A stretch of DNA of 23,105 nt from Acetobacteraceae bacterium (GTDB taxonomy: Bacteria; Pseudomonadota; Alphaproteobacteria; Acetobacterales; Acetobacteraceae). Positions within the stretch are counted from its first letter, which is position 1. Every line of letters begins with the position of its first letter. Position numbers and translations under genes: made by a program. The notes beneath the pieces are model-generated. The model ran no database searches, was not told the DNA's origin, and saw only the letters and a list, made by a program, of their open reading frames with translations. Location: NCBI GenBank assembly GCA_003133265.1, contig PKWQ01000178.1:1-23105 (forward strand). Reading direction: 5' to 3'. Below, in pieces: positions 13,021 to 21,661 of this stretch.

Positions 13021-16000
13021 ATGCGCTCGGACGGGATAATCGCTTTGCTCGGCACACGACGGTTCTGGCCGCTCTGCCTTACCCAGGCCTGCGGCGCGCT
13101 GAACGACAACCTGGTACGCAACGCGTTGGTCGTGCTGGCGCTGTTCCGGGCCGGCGCGGCGGGCCCGGTGCTGGTCGCGCTTGCCGCCGGCCTGTTTATC
13201 TTTCCCTACATGCTGCTGTCCGCGACGGCCGGCCAACTCGCCGACAGCCACGACAAAGCCAAGCTGATCCGCATCCTGAAACTGGCCGAGCTGGCGCTGA
13301 TGGGCGTGGCGGCAATCGGCTTTCTGTTGGACAGCCTGCCGATCCTGTTGCTCGTGCTGGTCGCGCTCGGCGTGCAGGCGAGTTTCTTCGGGCCGCTGAA
13401 ATACGGCATCCTGCCCGACCATTTGCGCCCCGAGGAACTGCTTGCCGGCAATGGTATGGTCGAGGCCACGACGTTCGTCGCCATATTGCTCGGCACGATG
13501 GCGGGTGGCTGGCTGGTGCTGTTGCCACACGGCGCTCTCATCATCTCTTCGGCCGGATTGTCGGTGGCGACGCTTGGCCTGCTCGCCGCCTTGCCGATCC
13601 CGCCGGCCCCGCCACGCGCGGAAGCGATGCAGGTAGACTGGCACATCCTACGCGCCACCGCCGCCCTGATCCGTCAGGCGCGGGCCATCTCGGCGATTTG
13701 GCAGCCCATCCTCGGCATCAGTTGGTTTTGGACCCTGGGCGCAACTCTGGTCGCCGAGTTCCCGGTGGTGGCGAAGAACACGCTCGGTGCCGGCGGCGAA
13801 GTCGTCAGCCTGTTGCTGACCGCGTTCTCCCTCGGTGTCGGCGTGGGCTCGCTGCTGTGCGCCCGGGTGCAGCACGGCGAGGCCTCGGCGCGTCATGCAC
13901 CGTTGGCATTGCTCGGCATTTCAGTGTTCACCTGGGACTTCGCCGCAAGCTGCGCCGACGCGCACGGGCTGGTGTCGGTGTCCGCCGTCATCGGTTCGAT
14001 GCATGGTTGGCGCATCCTGCTTGACCTCGTCCTGCTCTCGGCCTGTGGCGGCTTCTACTCGGTTCCGCTTTACGCCTTGATCCAGCAGCGCGCGGAGCCG
14101 GCCTGGCGCGCGCGCATGGTTGCCGCCAGCAACGTGCTCAATGCCGCGTTCATGGTCGGCGGCGCCGTGGTCGCGGCAGGCCTTGCAGCCGCCGGGGTTG
14201 GCGCGCCGCGCATCCTGGCGGCGACCGCTCTGGTCAATCTGGTTGCGGCGCTCTGGAGCATCCAGCTGTTGCCATCCTCTGCTCTACGATGGCTGTTGCG
14301 CTGCTACGCCAAGGTGTTTCACGGCGTCGTGGTAACCGGCCTAGAGCATTATCCGCCGCCCGGCGAGAACGCCGTGGTGGTGCCCAATCATCTCAGCTTC
14401 GCCGATGGGCCGTTGGTGGCGGCATTCCTGCCAGGCGATCTGGTGTTCGCCGTGGACACCGGCATCGCCGAGCGCTGGTGGGCGCGACCGTTCCTGGCGT
14501 CGGTCGAGGTGATTCGCGTGGATCCGCTCAACCCCTTCGCGGTCAGGACCATGATCCAGGCGGTGAAGCAGGGACAGCGGCTGATGTTGTTTCCGGAAGG
14601 CCGCATCAGCAGGACCGGCGGGCTGATGAAGATCTATGACGGCGCCGGGATGGTCGCCGACAAGGCAGGAGCGCAGCTGGTACCGGTGCGCATCGAGGGA
14701 ACGCAATTCAGTCACTTGTCGCATCTCGCTGGCAAACTGCGGCGGCGCTGGTTCCCGCGCATCCGGATCACGATTTTGCCGCCGGTCACCCTTTCGCTCG
14801 ATCCGGCGTTGCTTGGCCGACGGCGCCGGCAGGCGGCGGCACAGGCGTTGCAGGACATCATGATCGATGCTGCCTTCACCCCGCAGAAGCTCGATCGCAC
14901 GCTGTTCGCGGCGCTGCTGGATGCCGGCCATCTTTATGGCTGGCGGACGCCTGTGTTGCGCGACGCCGAGCAACAGCCGATCACGTATCGGCGTGTTCTC
15001 GCCGGGGTCTGCATCCTTGGCCGCGCATTGGCGGGGAAAACTGCTCCCGGCGAATATGTCGGCGTGTTGTTGCCGAATGCCGTCGGCGCCGTTGTCGCTT
15101 TCATGGCGCTGCAGGCATTCGGTCGCGTTCCCGCCATGCTGAATGTCACCGCTGGTGGCGAAGGCATGCTGACGGCGTGCAGGACCGCCAATATCGGCAT
15201 CGTCGTCTGCTCCCGCCGGTTCGCCGAGCGCGGGCGGCTGCAACGAGAGATAGAGCGGATGGCTGGCCAGGTGACATTTGTCTGGCTCGAGGATGTGCGC
15301 GGGTCGTTCGGCCTGCGCGCTTGGCTGCGCGGCCGTTACGACGCCTGCCTCGCCCATCGACTGCCGGGCTGGCGGGGATCGGCGGACGATCCCGCGGTGG
15401 TGCTGTTCACCAGCGGCACGGAAGGCGTACCGAAGGGCGTGGTGCTCAGCCATCGCAGTATCCTCGCCAATTGCGTGCAGGCCGCCGCGGTCATCGACTT
15501 CACCTCGGCCGATCTGGTGTTCAACGCGCTGCCGATGTTCCACGCCTTCGGCCTGACCGTCGGGACGTTGCTGCCGTTGCTCCGTGGCGTGCCGCTCTTT
15601 CTGTATCCGACGCCGCTGCATTACCGGCTGGTGCCGGAGCTGATCTATGCCAGCGACGCCACCATCGTATTCGGCACCGACACGTTCCTTGCGGGCTGGG
15701 CACGCTACGCGCATCCGTACGACTTCCGCGCGGTACGCTATTTGTTCGCCGGCGCCGAGCGGCTGAAAGAAGCGACGCGACAGCTCTATGCCGATCGCTT
15801 CGGGGTACGGCTGCTGGAGGGCTACGGCGCCACCGAAACCGGACCGGCATTGTCGATCAACACGTCGATGCGGCATGCGTCCGGCAGCGTCGGGCGGTTC
15901 CTACCCGGCATCGCCTGGAGAGTGGAAAAAGTGGAAGGCCTTACGGCGGCCGGTCGGCTATGGGTGAGCGGACCGAATGTCATGCTCGGCTATCTGCGTG

Positions 16001-16416
16001 CATCGGCGCCGGGCGTTCTCGAACCCCTGGAACATGGCTGGTACGACACCGGCGACATCGTCGACGTCGATGCGGCGGGCTTTGTCTGGATCAAGGATCG
16101 GGCGAAGCGCTTCGCCAAGATCGGCGGCGAGATGGTGCCCATGACGGTCGGTGAGACCCTCGCCAGCGACATCTGGCCGAATGACGCGCATGCCGTGGTG
16201 GCACTCGCCGATCCCGACAAGGGCGAGCGGTTGATGCTGGTGACCAGCCACATGTCCGCGGACCCGCAAACGCTGCTGCAGGCAGCGCATGCGCAGGGCA
16301 TCCCCGACATCATGGTGCCGCGTCGCATCCTCACCGTGGCCCGGCTGCCGCGTCTGGGCAGCGGCAAGATCGACTACCCCGCGGTGAAGCGCCTTGCCGA
16401 AACACCGGGAGCCTGA
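13021..16416 (+). CDS. aas: LplT-PlsC-Aas fusion: lysophospholipid transporter / acyltransferase / acyl-ACP synthetase
   Basis: A 1131-residue three-part inner-membrane protein. Residues 1 to about 420 are an MFS-type, multi-spanning LplT-like transporter (opening LTQACGALNDNLVRNALV). About 430-620 is a PlsC acyltransferase with the HX4D motif NHLSFAD (H457-D462) and LFPEGRISRTG. From about 640 an AMP-forming acyl-ACP/CoA synthetase follows, with TSGTEGVPKG (797-806), GYGATETGP, YDTGD (1008-1012) and the C-terminal LGSGKIDYPAVK lysine. Together these import lysophospholipids and re-acylate them. The three-domain form is a known arrangement and all three active sites look intact. The start ATG 13021 has no clear Shine-Dalgarno. 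It follows the rtcB run after a 113-bp gap, so a separate promoter is possible. Confidence 0.92.
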   Translation: MRSDGIIALLGTRRFWPLCLTQACGALNDNLVRNALVVLALFRAGAAGPVLVALAAGLFIFPYMLLSATAGQLADSHDKAKLIRILKLAELALMGVAAIGFLLDSLPILLLVLVALGVQASFFGPLKYGILPDHLRPEELLAGNGMVEATTFVAILLGTMAGGWLVLLPHGALIISSAGLSVATLGLLAALPIPPAPPRAEAMQVDWHILRATAALIRQARAISAIWQPILGISWFWTLGATLVAEFPVVAKNTLGAGGEVVSLLLTAFSLGVGVGSLLCARVQHGEASARHAPLALLGISVFTWDFAASCADAHGLVSVSAVIGSMHGWRILLDLVLLSACGGFYSVPLYALIQQRAEPAWRARMVAASNVLNAAFMVGGAVVAAGLAAAGVGAPRILAATALVNLVAALWSIQLLPSSALRWLLRCYAKVFHGVVVTGLEHYPPPGENAVVVPNHLSFADGPLVAAFLPGDLVFAVDTGIAERWWARPFLASVEVIRVDPLNPFAVRTMIQAVKQGQRLMLFPEGRISRTGGLMKIYDGAGMVADKAGAQLVPVRIEGTQFSHLSHLAGKLRRRWFPRIRITILPPVTLSLDPALLGRRRRQAAAQALQDIMIDAAFTPQKLDRTLFAALLDAGHLYGWRTPVLRDAEQQPITYRRVLAGVCILGRALAGKTAPGEYVGVLLPNAVGAVVAFMALQAFGRVPAMLNVTAGGEGMLTACRTANIGIVVCSRRFAERGRLQREIERMAGQVTFVWLEDVRGSFGLRAWLRGRYDACLAHRLPGWRGSADDPAVVLFTSGTEGVPKGVVLSHRSILANCVQAAAVIDFTSADLVFNALPMFHAFGLTVGTLLPLLRGVPLFLYPTPLHYRLVPELIYASDATIVFGTDTFLAGWARYAHPYDFRAVRYLFAGAERLKEATRQLYADRFGVRLLEGYGATETGPALSINTSMRHASGSVGRFLPGIAWRVEKVEGLTAAGRLWVSGPNVMLGYLRASAPGVLEPLEHGWYDTGDIVDVDAAGFVWIKDRAKRFAKIGGEMVPMTVGETLASDIWPNDAHAVVALADPDKGERLMLVTSHMSADPQTLLQAAHAQGIPDIMVPRRILTVARLPRLGSGKIDYPAVKRLAETPGA

Positions 16417-16454
16417 TCCATCGAGCTTGAAGCGCACGCCTATCCAGTGGGGGA

Positions 16455-17417
16455 TCAGCTCGCATCCCGGCACGCCGCGATGGCGCGCGCGATGGCATCG
16501 CTGGCATCGAGCACGGTCAGCCGCCGCGCCGCCATTTCGGGGGGAACCCGGAACGGCGGCACCGTGTTGGCGACAATGATACCGTCGAGCGTCGGCGTGG
16601 CGAACAGTTCCGTCGCGCCGTCGATGAACAACCCATGCGCGGCGGCGGCGAATACGCGCACGGCACCCGCCGCGCGGCACGCCTTGGCGGCGCGTACCAG
16701 CGTGCCGCCGGTGCTGATCAGGTCATCGACGATGACCGCCACCTTGCCACGTACGTCGCCGACCAGCAGCTCGCCGCGCACCACGCCAGAACTGCGATAT
16801 TTCTCCATGTAGGCACTGCCGACATCCTTGCCGATCAATCGCTCAAGCGCTTGCCGGAACTGTTCCGCTCGCTTGGCGCCGCCGGCATCGGGCGAGACCG
16901 CGACCACCGGGTCGCCGCGAAGCAACGGCGCGAAATGCGCGGCGAATAGCGGCGCGCTGTCGATATGCCAGGTCGGGCAGCGGAACGCATTCTCGAACGC
17001 CGCGACGTTGTGGACTTCCAGCGCGATCACGCGGCTGACCTCTACCGCCTCGAACATCGCCGCGACGTAGCGGGTGATGATCGGATCGTTCGGTTTGGTC
17101 CGGCGGTCCTTGCGGGCATAACAGAGATAGGGCGTCACCGCCGTGACATGCTCCGCGCCCGCATCCCGCAGCGCGCCGCAGAAGAACAGCAGCCGGCAAA
17201 GCTTGTCGTTGCCGCTCTCGTTTGCGTCGCCATGCAATGTATGGAGCACGAACACGTCGTGCCCGCGCACGTTTTGCAGGGAGCGCGTCTTGTGTTCGCC
17301 GTCCTCGAAATTGCGCTCCTCGTGCTGGGCGAGCGCGATTTCCAGCCGGCCAGCGACGCGCTCGGCAAGGTCGTGGCTTCCTTGCAGGCCAAAGAACGAC
17401 ATCGGGCGGCGGCTCAT
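16455..17417 (-). CDS. prs: Ribose-phosphate pyrophosphokinase (PRPP synthetase), divergent paralogue
   Basis: A 320-residue PRPP synthetase (ribose 5-phosphate plus ATP to PRPP plus AMP). Motifs: NFEDGEHKTR near residue 36, PYLCYARKDRRTKPNDPI (97-113), a metal-site histidine at H136 (ALEVHNVAAFENAF), SPDAGGAKRA (175-184), flexible-loop KYRSSGVV (206-213) and the ribose-phosphate loop VIVDDLISTGGTL (228-240). The flexible loop differs from the usual KRR form, which marks it as a non-housekeeping type. GGAG lies before the ATG at 17417. It is 12 bp after the phosphoribosyltransferase gene in an operon behind the FNR box at 18806, so PRPP supply and use are linked. Confidence 0.88.
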   Translation of the reverse strand: MSRRPMSFFGLQGSHDLAERVAGRLEIALAQHEERNFEDGEHKTRSLQNVRGHDVFVLHTLHGDANESGNDKLCRLLFFCGALRDAGAEHVTAVTPYLCYARKDRRTKPNDPIITRYVAAMFEAVEVSRVIALEVHNVAAFENAFRCPTWHIDSAPLFAAHFAPLLRGDPVVAVSPDAGGAKRAEQFRQALERLIGKDVGSAYMEKYRSSGVVRGELLVGDVRGKVAVIVDDLISTGGTLVRAAKACRAAGAVRVFAAAAHGLFIDGATELFATPTLDGIIVANTVPPFRVPPEMAARRLTVLDASDAIARAIAACRDAS

Positions 17418-17429
17418 CGGCGTCTCCGG

Positions 17430-18092
17430 CTATGTGTGGTCGGATTTGACAAAGGCACGGGCCTGGTCGAGCAGCGCGACAACCTCCGCGTCCCGCAATT
17501 GCGGGAACTCACGATAGAACTGGCCGACGGCGAAGAAGTCCGCGGGTGTGTCCAGGCACACGATCTCGTCCGCCTCGCCCCGCAACCGCTCAAGCCTATC
17601 CCCCGGGGCAACCGGGACGGCGATGACCAGCCGGGCCGGCCCACGCCGCCGTGTGGCGCGCAACGCCGCGAGCATGGTGGCGCCGGTGGCGATGCCATCA
17701 TCGACGACAATGGCGGTACATCCGGCGACATCCACCGGGCGACGATCACCGAGATAGACGTGGCGACGGCGCTCGATCTCCTGCAATGCGGCTGATTTTG
17801 CTGCCTCAAGGTATTCCGGCGAGATATCGAGGCTGTCCATCAGACCCCGATCGACAACCAGTTCGGGATGCTCGCCATCGGCGACCGCGGCGAGCGCGAA
17901 TTCTTCCTGTTGCGGCACGCCGATCTTACGTACCAACACCAGATCGAGCGGTGCCGCCAAAGCGCGCGCGACTTCGAACCCCACCGGCACACCACCACGG
18001 GGCAGTGCCAGCACCACGGGACGCTTGTCCTTCAGCGCCAGCAGCCGCTTTGCCAGCCGCCTGCCCGCCTCGTGTCGGTCAGTGAACAGCAT
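17430..18092 (-). CDS. Phosphoribosyltransferase
   Basis: A 220-residue type I phosphoribosyltransferase. The PRPP-binding motif is IVVDDGIATGATM (128-140), preceded by LALPRGGVPVGFEVA (28-42), DLVLVRKIGVPQQEEFALAA and a hood segment with a helical EIERRRHVYLG. The acceptor base is not known. This subfamily is often found beside or fused to an alpha/beta hydrolase, as in mycobacterial Rv0571c. The start ATG 18092 overlaps the hydrolase gene by 14 nt, so the two are translationally coupled and behave like a split version of that fusion. An upstream extension of the frame exists only as antisense-type sequence within the hydrolase gene and was not used. Confidence 0.88.
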   Translation of the reverse strand: MLFTDRHEAGRRLAKRLLALKDKRPVVLALPRGGVPVGFEVARALAAPLDLVLVRKIGVPQQEEFALAAVADGEHPELVVDRGLMDSLDISPEYLEAAKSAALQEIERRRHVYLGDRRPVDVAGCTAIVVDDGIATGATMLAALRATRRRGPARLVIAVPVAPGDRLERLRGEADEIVCLDTPADFFAVGQFYREFPQLRDAEVVALLDQARAFVKSDHT

Positions 18093-18753
18093 GCCCGGTT
18101 TCCTCCGACGCGGCCGCCAGATGGCGCAGGAACCAGGCGCGCGCCAGCGCCACCACGGATTCCAGCGCACCCGGTTCCTGGAACAGGTGGCTTGCACCGG
18201 GAACCACCGCCAACTGGCGCTCGCAGCGCAGCCGGCGATAGGCCGCCTGGTTCAAGGCGAGCACCTCCAGATCGTCGCCGCCGACGACCAGCAGCGTGGC
18301 GGCGGTTACCTTCGCCAATGCGTCAGCGGCCAGGTCCGGTCGGCCGCCGCGACTGACGATGGCGCCGACGTCGTGGCGACCCGCGGCGGCGACCAGGGCA
18401 GCGGCGGCACCGGTGCTGGCGCCGAACAGCCCAACAGGCAGGTCGCGGACGGCCGCGTTGTCGCCGACCCACGTCGCCGCCTGGTCGAGCCGTTCGGCAA
18501 GCAGCGCAATGTCGAAGACATTGGCCCGGTTCGCTTCCTCCTCCTCGGTCAGCAGGTCGAACAGCAGGGTGGCGAACCCGGCGTGCTGCAACGCCTCGGC
18601 GACGAAGATATTGCGCGGACTGAGACGGCTGCTGCCACTCCCGTGGGCGAACAGCACGATCCCTCGAGGTGATGTCGCGGGCAGTCCAAGCAACCCCTCC
18701 CCGCCATGCGGCGGAAGCGTTACCGAAACGGTCCGAGCCCGAATGGATGTCAT
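18079..18753 (-). CDS. Alpha/beta hydrolase (dienelactone hydrolase-like)
   Basis: A 224-residue alpha/beta hydrolase. The oxyanion region is IVLFAHGSGSSRLSPRN (32-48). The nucleophile elbow is GASTG (111-115, Ser113), the acid is in VVGGDD (D160/D161) and the histidine is His189 in VPGASHLFQEPG. All three catalytic residues are in order. The substrate is unknown. AGGGG lies 8 nt before the ATG at 18753, and the FNR box at 18806-18819 would set a start near 18771. It is first in a three-gene operon with phosphoribosyltransferase and PRPP synthetase. The longer open frame to 19596 is the antisense-free extension through the upstream kinase gene and is not coding. Confidence 0.87.
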   Translation of the reverse strand: MTSIRARTVSVTLPPHGGEGLLGLPATSPRGIVLFAHGSGSSRLSPRNIFVAEALQHAGFATLLFDLLTEEEEANRANVFDIALLAERLDQAATWVGDNAAVRDLPVGLFGASTGAAAALVAAAGRHDVGAIVSRGGRPDLAADALAKVTAATLLVVGGDDLEVLALNQAAYRRLRCERQLAVVPGASHLFQEPGALESVVALARAWFLRHLAAASEETGHAVH

Positions 18754-18805
18754 TGTCAAAGCCCCTGCCGGGAAGGAATAGGATGATAGTTCCGCCGAAT
18801 TTGCA

Positions 18806-18819
18806 TTGATCGAGGTCAA
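18806..18819 (-). promoter_or_regulatory. FNR/FixK-type box for the hydrolase-PRTase-prs operon
   Basis: TTGAT-CGAG-GTCAA (minus strand TTGAC-CTCG-ATCAA) matches the consensus. Centre 18812.5. A class II start would be near 18771, giving an 18-nt leader to the ATG at 18753; a weak -10 TCCTAT lies at 18783-18778. The box overlaps the stop codon of the upstream kinase gene. Confidence 0.72.
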
Positions 18820-20246
18820 GGTGAGCGGCCAGCGATCTCCCGCCGCTCTGCGCCCGTCGGCGCCAGCAGCGTCACGGCGCTCGCCAAGGCCGCCAAGACC
18901 CCGTGGCCGGCGTCGAGTGTCCGCCAGAGCCGAGCGTCCAAAGTGGGCGGCGGCGAACCGAGCCAGAGTCCGAGAAACGGAACGCCTCGGCGTGACGCCA
19001 GCGCCGTGGCGGCGCTTAGTTCCGGCCCTTCCACGAAGTCGCCCTCGACCAGGACCGAGCATCCGGCGGTCAGCACGGCGGACGCCTCGCGCCAGGTTGT
19101 GTCCTCCGATGCGGTCAGGTGCAACAACCGCGCGCCAGGTGCCGGCGGGGTAACGCCCGCGAGCAATGCTGCCAACTCGGCCCGCTCGCGGTCGGCAGGA
19201 CCGCCCAATGCGATCAGCAGCGGGCTGCGTGGAGCGAGGAAATCGATACCTGCGCCGATATGCCGCCGCGCCAGTGCAAGCAGCCGTGCCGTCTGTCTGG
19301 GACTGGCCTGGCGACTGGCGCTGCCGGCCAGGGCATAGCTTCGCGTCGCCGCGCGCAACGCAAGGAACAACGGCAACGCCTGTAGCCCCGCCGCCTCCGG
19401 TGCCAGGTCCAGATACGCGTTGAACACCACATTGCCGAGATCGCCGCGGCCGCGCAGCTCCAAGTCCATCAGCAGGAAGGCGAGGTCGTACAGAACGTCG
19501 ATACAACCGATTTCCTCGCTGAACTCGATGCAGTCGAACAGGGTCGGTCGGCCGGAATAGAGGCAGATATTGGCAAGCCGCAGATCGCCGTGGCAACGGC
19601 GGACCTTGCCCTCGATGCGCCGCCGGTCGAGCAGTGCCGCCATCGCATCGAGCGCGGCCCGGGTGCTGCCGCTCAGCGTGCCGACAGCGGCGCCATCCAA
19701 TGCCGCGGCAATTTTCGCCAGTTCGCGGTCGTTGTCGGCGATCACGCGGCGGATGCCATCGCTGCCGCCGAATGCGGGCGTTGCCTCCGCGATGCGGTGC
19801 AGGTGCGCGACAGTACCGCCAAGCGCCTGCATCAGCGCCGGCGTCAAACCGCCGCTCTCGGCCATGCGATCGAACAGATCCGTCTGCGCGAACCGCTGCA
19901 TGACCACGACGTGGTCAAGCGCAAAACCTGGTCCGTCGAATGCCAGCCGGCCACCGGCATCGCGGTTGATCGATCGCACGCTCAAATAGAGGTCCGGCGC
20001 GGTCCGCCGGTTCAACACCAGTTCCGCCTCGCACGCGGCTTGGCGCAAGGCGCGCGTGGTGTAGTCGAGCGAGGCATAGCGGATCGCCCGCTTCAGCTTG
20101 TAGGCACGATCGGCCGCCAGGAAAACGATCGAACAGTGGGTTTCGATCCGCTCCACCGCGCCATCTCCAAGCCCGTAGCTTGCCGGATGCGACAGGAAGT
20201 CGATCACGATGCCCTGTTCCTCGAGGGCGCAAAGAATGTCCGTCAC
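18816..20246 (-). CDS. Aminoglycoside-phosphotransferase-like kinase with degenerate C-terminal P-loop domain
   Basis: A 476-residue member of the two-domain APH-like/P-loop kinase family. The N-terminal APH-like part has an ATP-site AYKLKR (49-54), the Brenner motif CHGDLRLANICL (H219, D221, N226) and LFDCIEFSEE (D238), followed by IDVLYDLAFLLMDLE. The C-terminal part should carry GxxGSGKS/T after the LL-strand, but here reads LLIALGGPADRERAELA (343-359), with no Walker A lysine or serine. The second kinase activity is therefore probably lost. The start is GTG 20246, which overlaps the pncB stop in a 4-nt GTGA junction, so the pair is coupled. Substrate unknown; aminoglycoside resistance should not be assumed. 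Confidence 0.83.
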   Translation of the reverse strand: MTDILCALEEQGIVIDFLSHPASYGLGDGAVERIETHCSIVFLAADRAYKLKRAIRYASLDYTTRALRQAACEAELVLNRRTAPDLYLSVRSINRDAGGRLAFDGPGFALDHVVVMQRFAQTDLFDRMAESGGLTPALMQALGGTVAHLHRIAEATPAFGGSDGIRRVIADNDRELAKIAAALDGAAVGTLSGSTRAALDAMAALLDRRRIEGKVRRCHGDLRLANICLYSGRPTLFDCIEFSEEIGCIDVLYDLAFLLMDLELRGRGDLGNVVFNAYLDLAPEAAGLQALPLFLALRAATRSYALAGSASRQASPRQTARLLALARRHIGAGIDFLAPRSPLLIALGGPADRERAELAALLAGVTPPAPGARLLHLTASEDTTWREASAVLTAGCSVLVEGDFVEGPELSAATALASRRGVPFLGLWLGSPPPTLDARLWRTLDAGHGVLAALASAVTLLAPTGAERREIAGRSP

Positions 20247-21589
20247 AGCGCGTGGTCCGGCGTCGCCGCCCGATCCGCTTGCGCCGCCAGTTGGCGAATG
20301 CCCCGACTGATCTCCACGGGGACATCGGCCGGCTCCAGGCGCCGCAGCGTGTCCGGCAGTTGGGCAAGCGCGCCCGCGGCGCGGATGCGGGCCTCCATGA
20401 GACCGGGAAAGCCGGGGACGCGCTTGCCGTCGCGCATCGCCGGCTGCAACAGCGCCTCGCCATCCGTCGCTTCGTCGAGCAGCGCGACCACATCTGCGGC
20501 AATGGTCCCGTGCGCGGTGTAGCGCCGATACACCTGCTTGCGGCCGGGCCAAGTGGCCTTGCCTTCGCTGCGCTTGCGTCGCGGCCGGCCGGCGTATTCC
20601 TGCAGCTTGTAGGCGCAATCCAGCGCCGGCGCGTCGGCGGAGGTGGTCAGGCTGGTGCCGACACCGAAGCCGTCGATCGGCGCGCCGCCGCGGCAGAGCG
20701 CCAGCAGGCTGTGTTCGTCCAGTCCACCACTGGCAAAGATGCGGATCGCCTGCAATCCCGCCACATCGAGGATCGCCCGCACAGCGTGGGCATGCGATGC
20801 CAGATCTCCGCTGTCCAGCCGCACCGCACCGATCGTGATGCCCTGCGCGGCGAGGCGCGGCGCGAGGCCGGCAACGATGGCGGCGCCGCGCTCCGTGTCA
20901 TAGGTGTCGATCAACAATGTCAGCGCCTTTGGCCGCACGCGGGCGAAGCGCTCGAAGGCGGTTGCCTCGTCGTCGTGCGCCTGCACGAAGGAATGCGCCA
21001 TGGTCCCGACCACCGGAATGCCGAAATCTCGGCTGGCCAGCACCGTCGCGGTGCTCGAGAACCCCGCCAGATAGCTCGCGCGCGCGGCGAGCAGCCCCGC
21101 CTCGGCGCCGTGCGCCCGGCGCAGGCCGAAATCCACCAGCTGCTTGCCCGGCGCCGCCAGCACCATGCGCGCCGCCTTCGAGGCGATGACCGTCTGGAAA
21201 TGCACCAGATTGAGCAGCCGCGTCTCGACCAGTTGCGCCTGGGGCAGCGGCGCGGTGACGCGCAGGACCGGCTCATTGGGAAAAAACACGGTGCCTTCCG
21301 GCAGCGCGTCGACATCGCCGGTGAAGCGCAAATCCTTCAAGCCGTCCAAAAACCCGGAAGAGAACATCCCCGACGCAAGCAGCCACGCCAGTTCGTCGGG
21401 TGTGAACCGCATCGCCTCCAGGAACTCGACGGCCTGCTCGAGGCCCGCGGCCATCAGGAAGCCGCGCCCGGGGGGCAGGTTGCGAACGAACAGCTCGAAC
21501 ACCGCCGTCTCCGCCATGCCGTGCGCGGCGTAAGCCTCGAGCATGGACAGCTCGTACAGGTCGGTCAGCAGCAGGCTCTGCTCAAGCAT
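20243..21589 (-). CDS. pncB: Nicotinate phosphoribosyltransferase
   Basis: A 448-residue NAPRTase (nicotinate plus PRPP to nicotinate mononucleotide, ATP-assisted), the salvage entry to NAD. Motifs: LLLTDLYELSMLEAY at the N terminus, DFGLRRAHG (153-161), GTMAHSFVQ (195-203, with the catalytic histidine at H199), AVRLDSGDL, FASGGLDE, DGFGVGTSL and KLQEYAGRPRRKRSEGKATW. It resembles the PncB2-like type. No Shine-Dalgarno precedes the ATG at 21589. The FNR box at 21624-21637 is centred 41.5 bp from that A, so a leaderless transcript is possible. The longer frame to 21751 runs through both FNR boxes and was rejected. It heads an operon with the APH-like kinase. Confidence 0.93.
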   Translation of the reverse strand: MLEQSLLLTDLYELSMLEAYAAHGMAETAVFELFVRNLPPGRGFLMAAGLEQAVEFLEAMRFTPDELAWLLASGMFSSGFLDGLKDLRFTGDVDALPEGTVFFPNEPVLRVTAPLPQAQLVETRLLNLVHFQTVIASKAARMVLAAPGKQLVDFGLRRAHGAEAGLLAARASYLAGFSSTATVLASRDFGIPVVGTMAHSFVQAHDDEATAFERFARVRPKALTLLIDTYDTERGAAIVAGLAPRLAAQGITIGAVRLDSGDLASHAHAVRAILDVAGLQAIRIFASGGLDEHSLLALCRGGAPIDGFGVGTSLTTSADAPALDCAYKLQEYAGRPRRKRSEGKATWPGRKQVYRRYTAHGTIAADVVALLDEATDGEALLQPAMRDGKRVPGFPGLMEARIRAAGALAQLPDTLRRLEPADVPVEISRGIRQLAAQADRAATPDHAL

Positions 21590-21623
21590 CGTGCCATGGT
21601 GCGCGGGATTTCGCGGCAATTCC

Positions 21624-21637
21624 TTGATTTCGGTCAA
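21624..21637 (-). promoter_or_regulatory. FNR/FixK-type box for pncB
   Basis: Minus strand TTGAC-CGAA-ATCAA (plus strand TTGAT-TTCG-GTCAA). Centre 21630.5; a class II start on the minus strand coincides with the first base of the pncB ATG (21589). It is one of two boxes, 38 bp apart, in the 148-bp divergent region between pncB and polX. Confidence 0.72.
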
Positions 21638-21661
21638 TCGCACGTAGGCAGTGGGCCGCTC

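Noticed and set aside
14341..15876. Minus-strand open frame of 511 codons opposite aas
   Set aside because: It lies opposite the PlsC and AMP-ligase motifs of the Aas fusion, and the product is low-complexity with no family signature.
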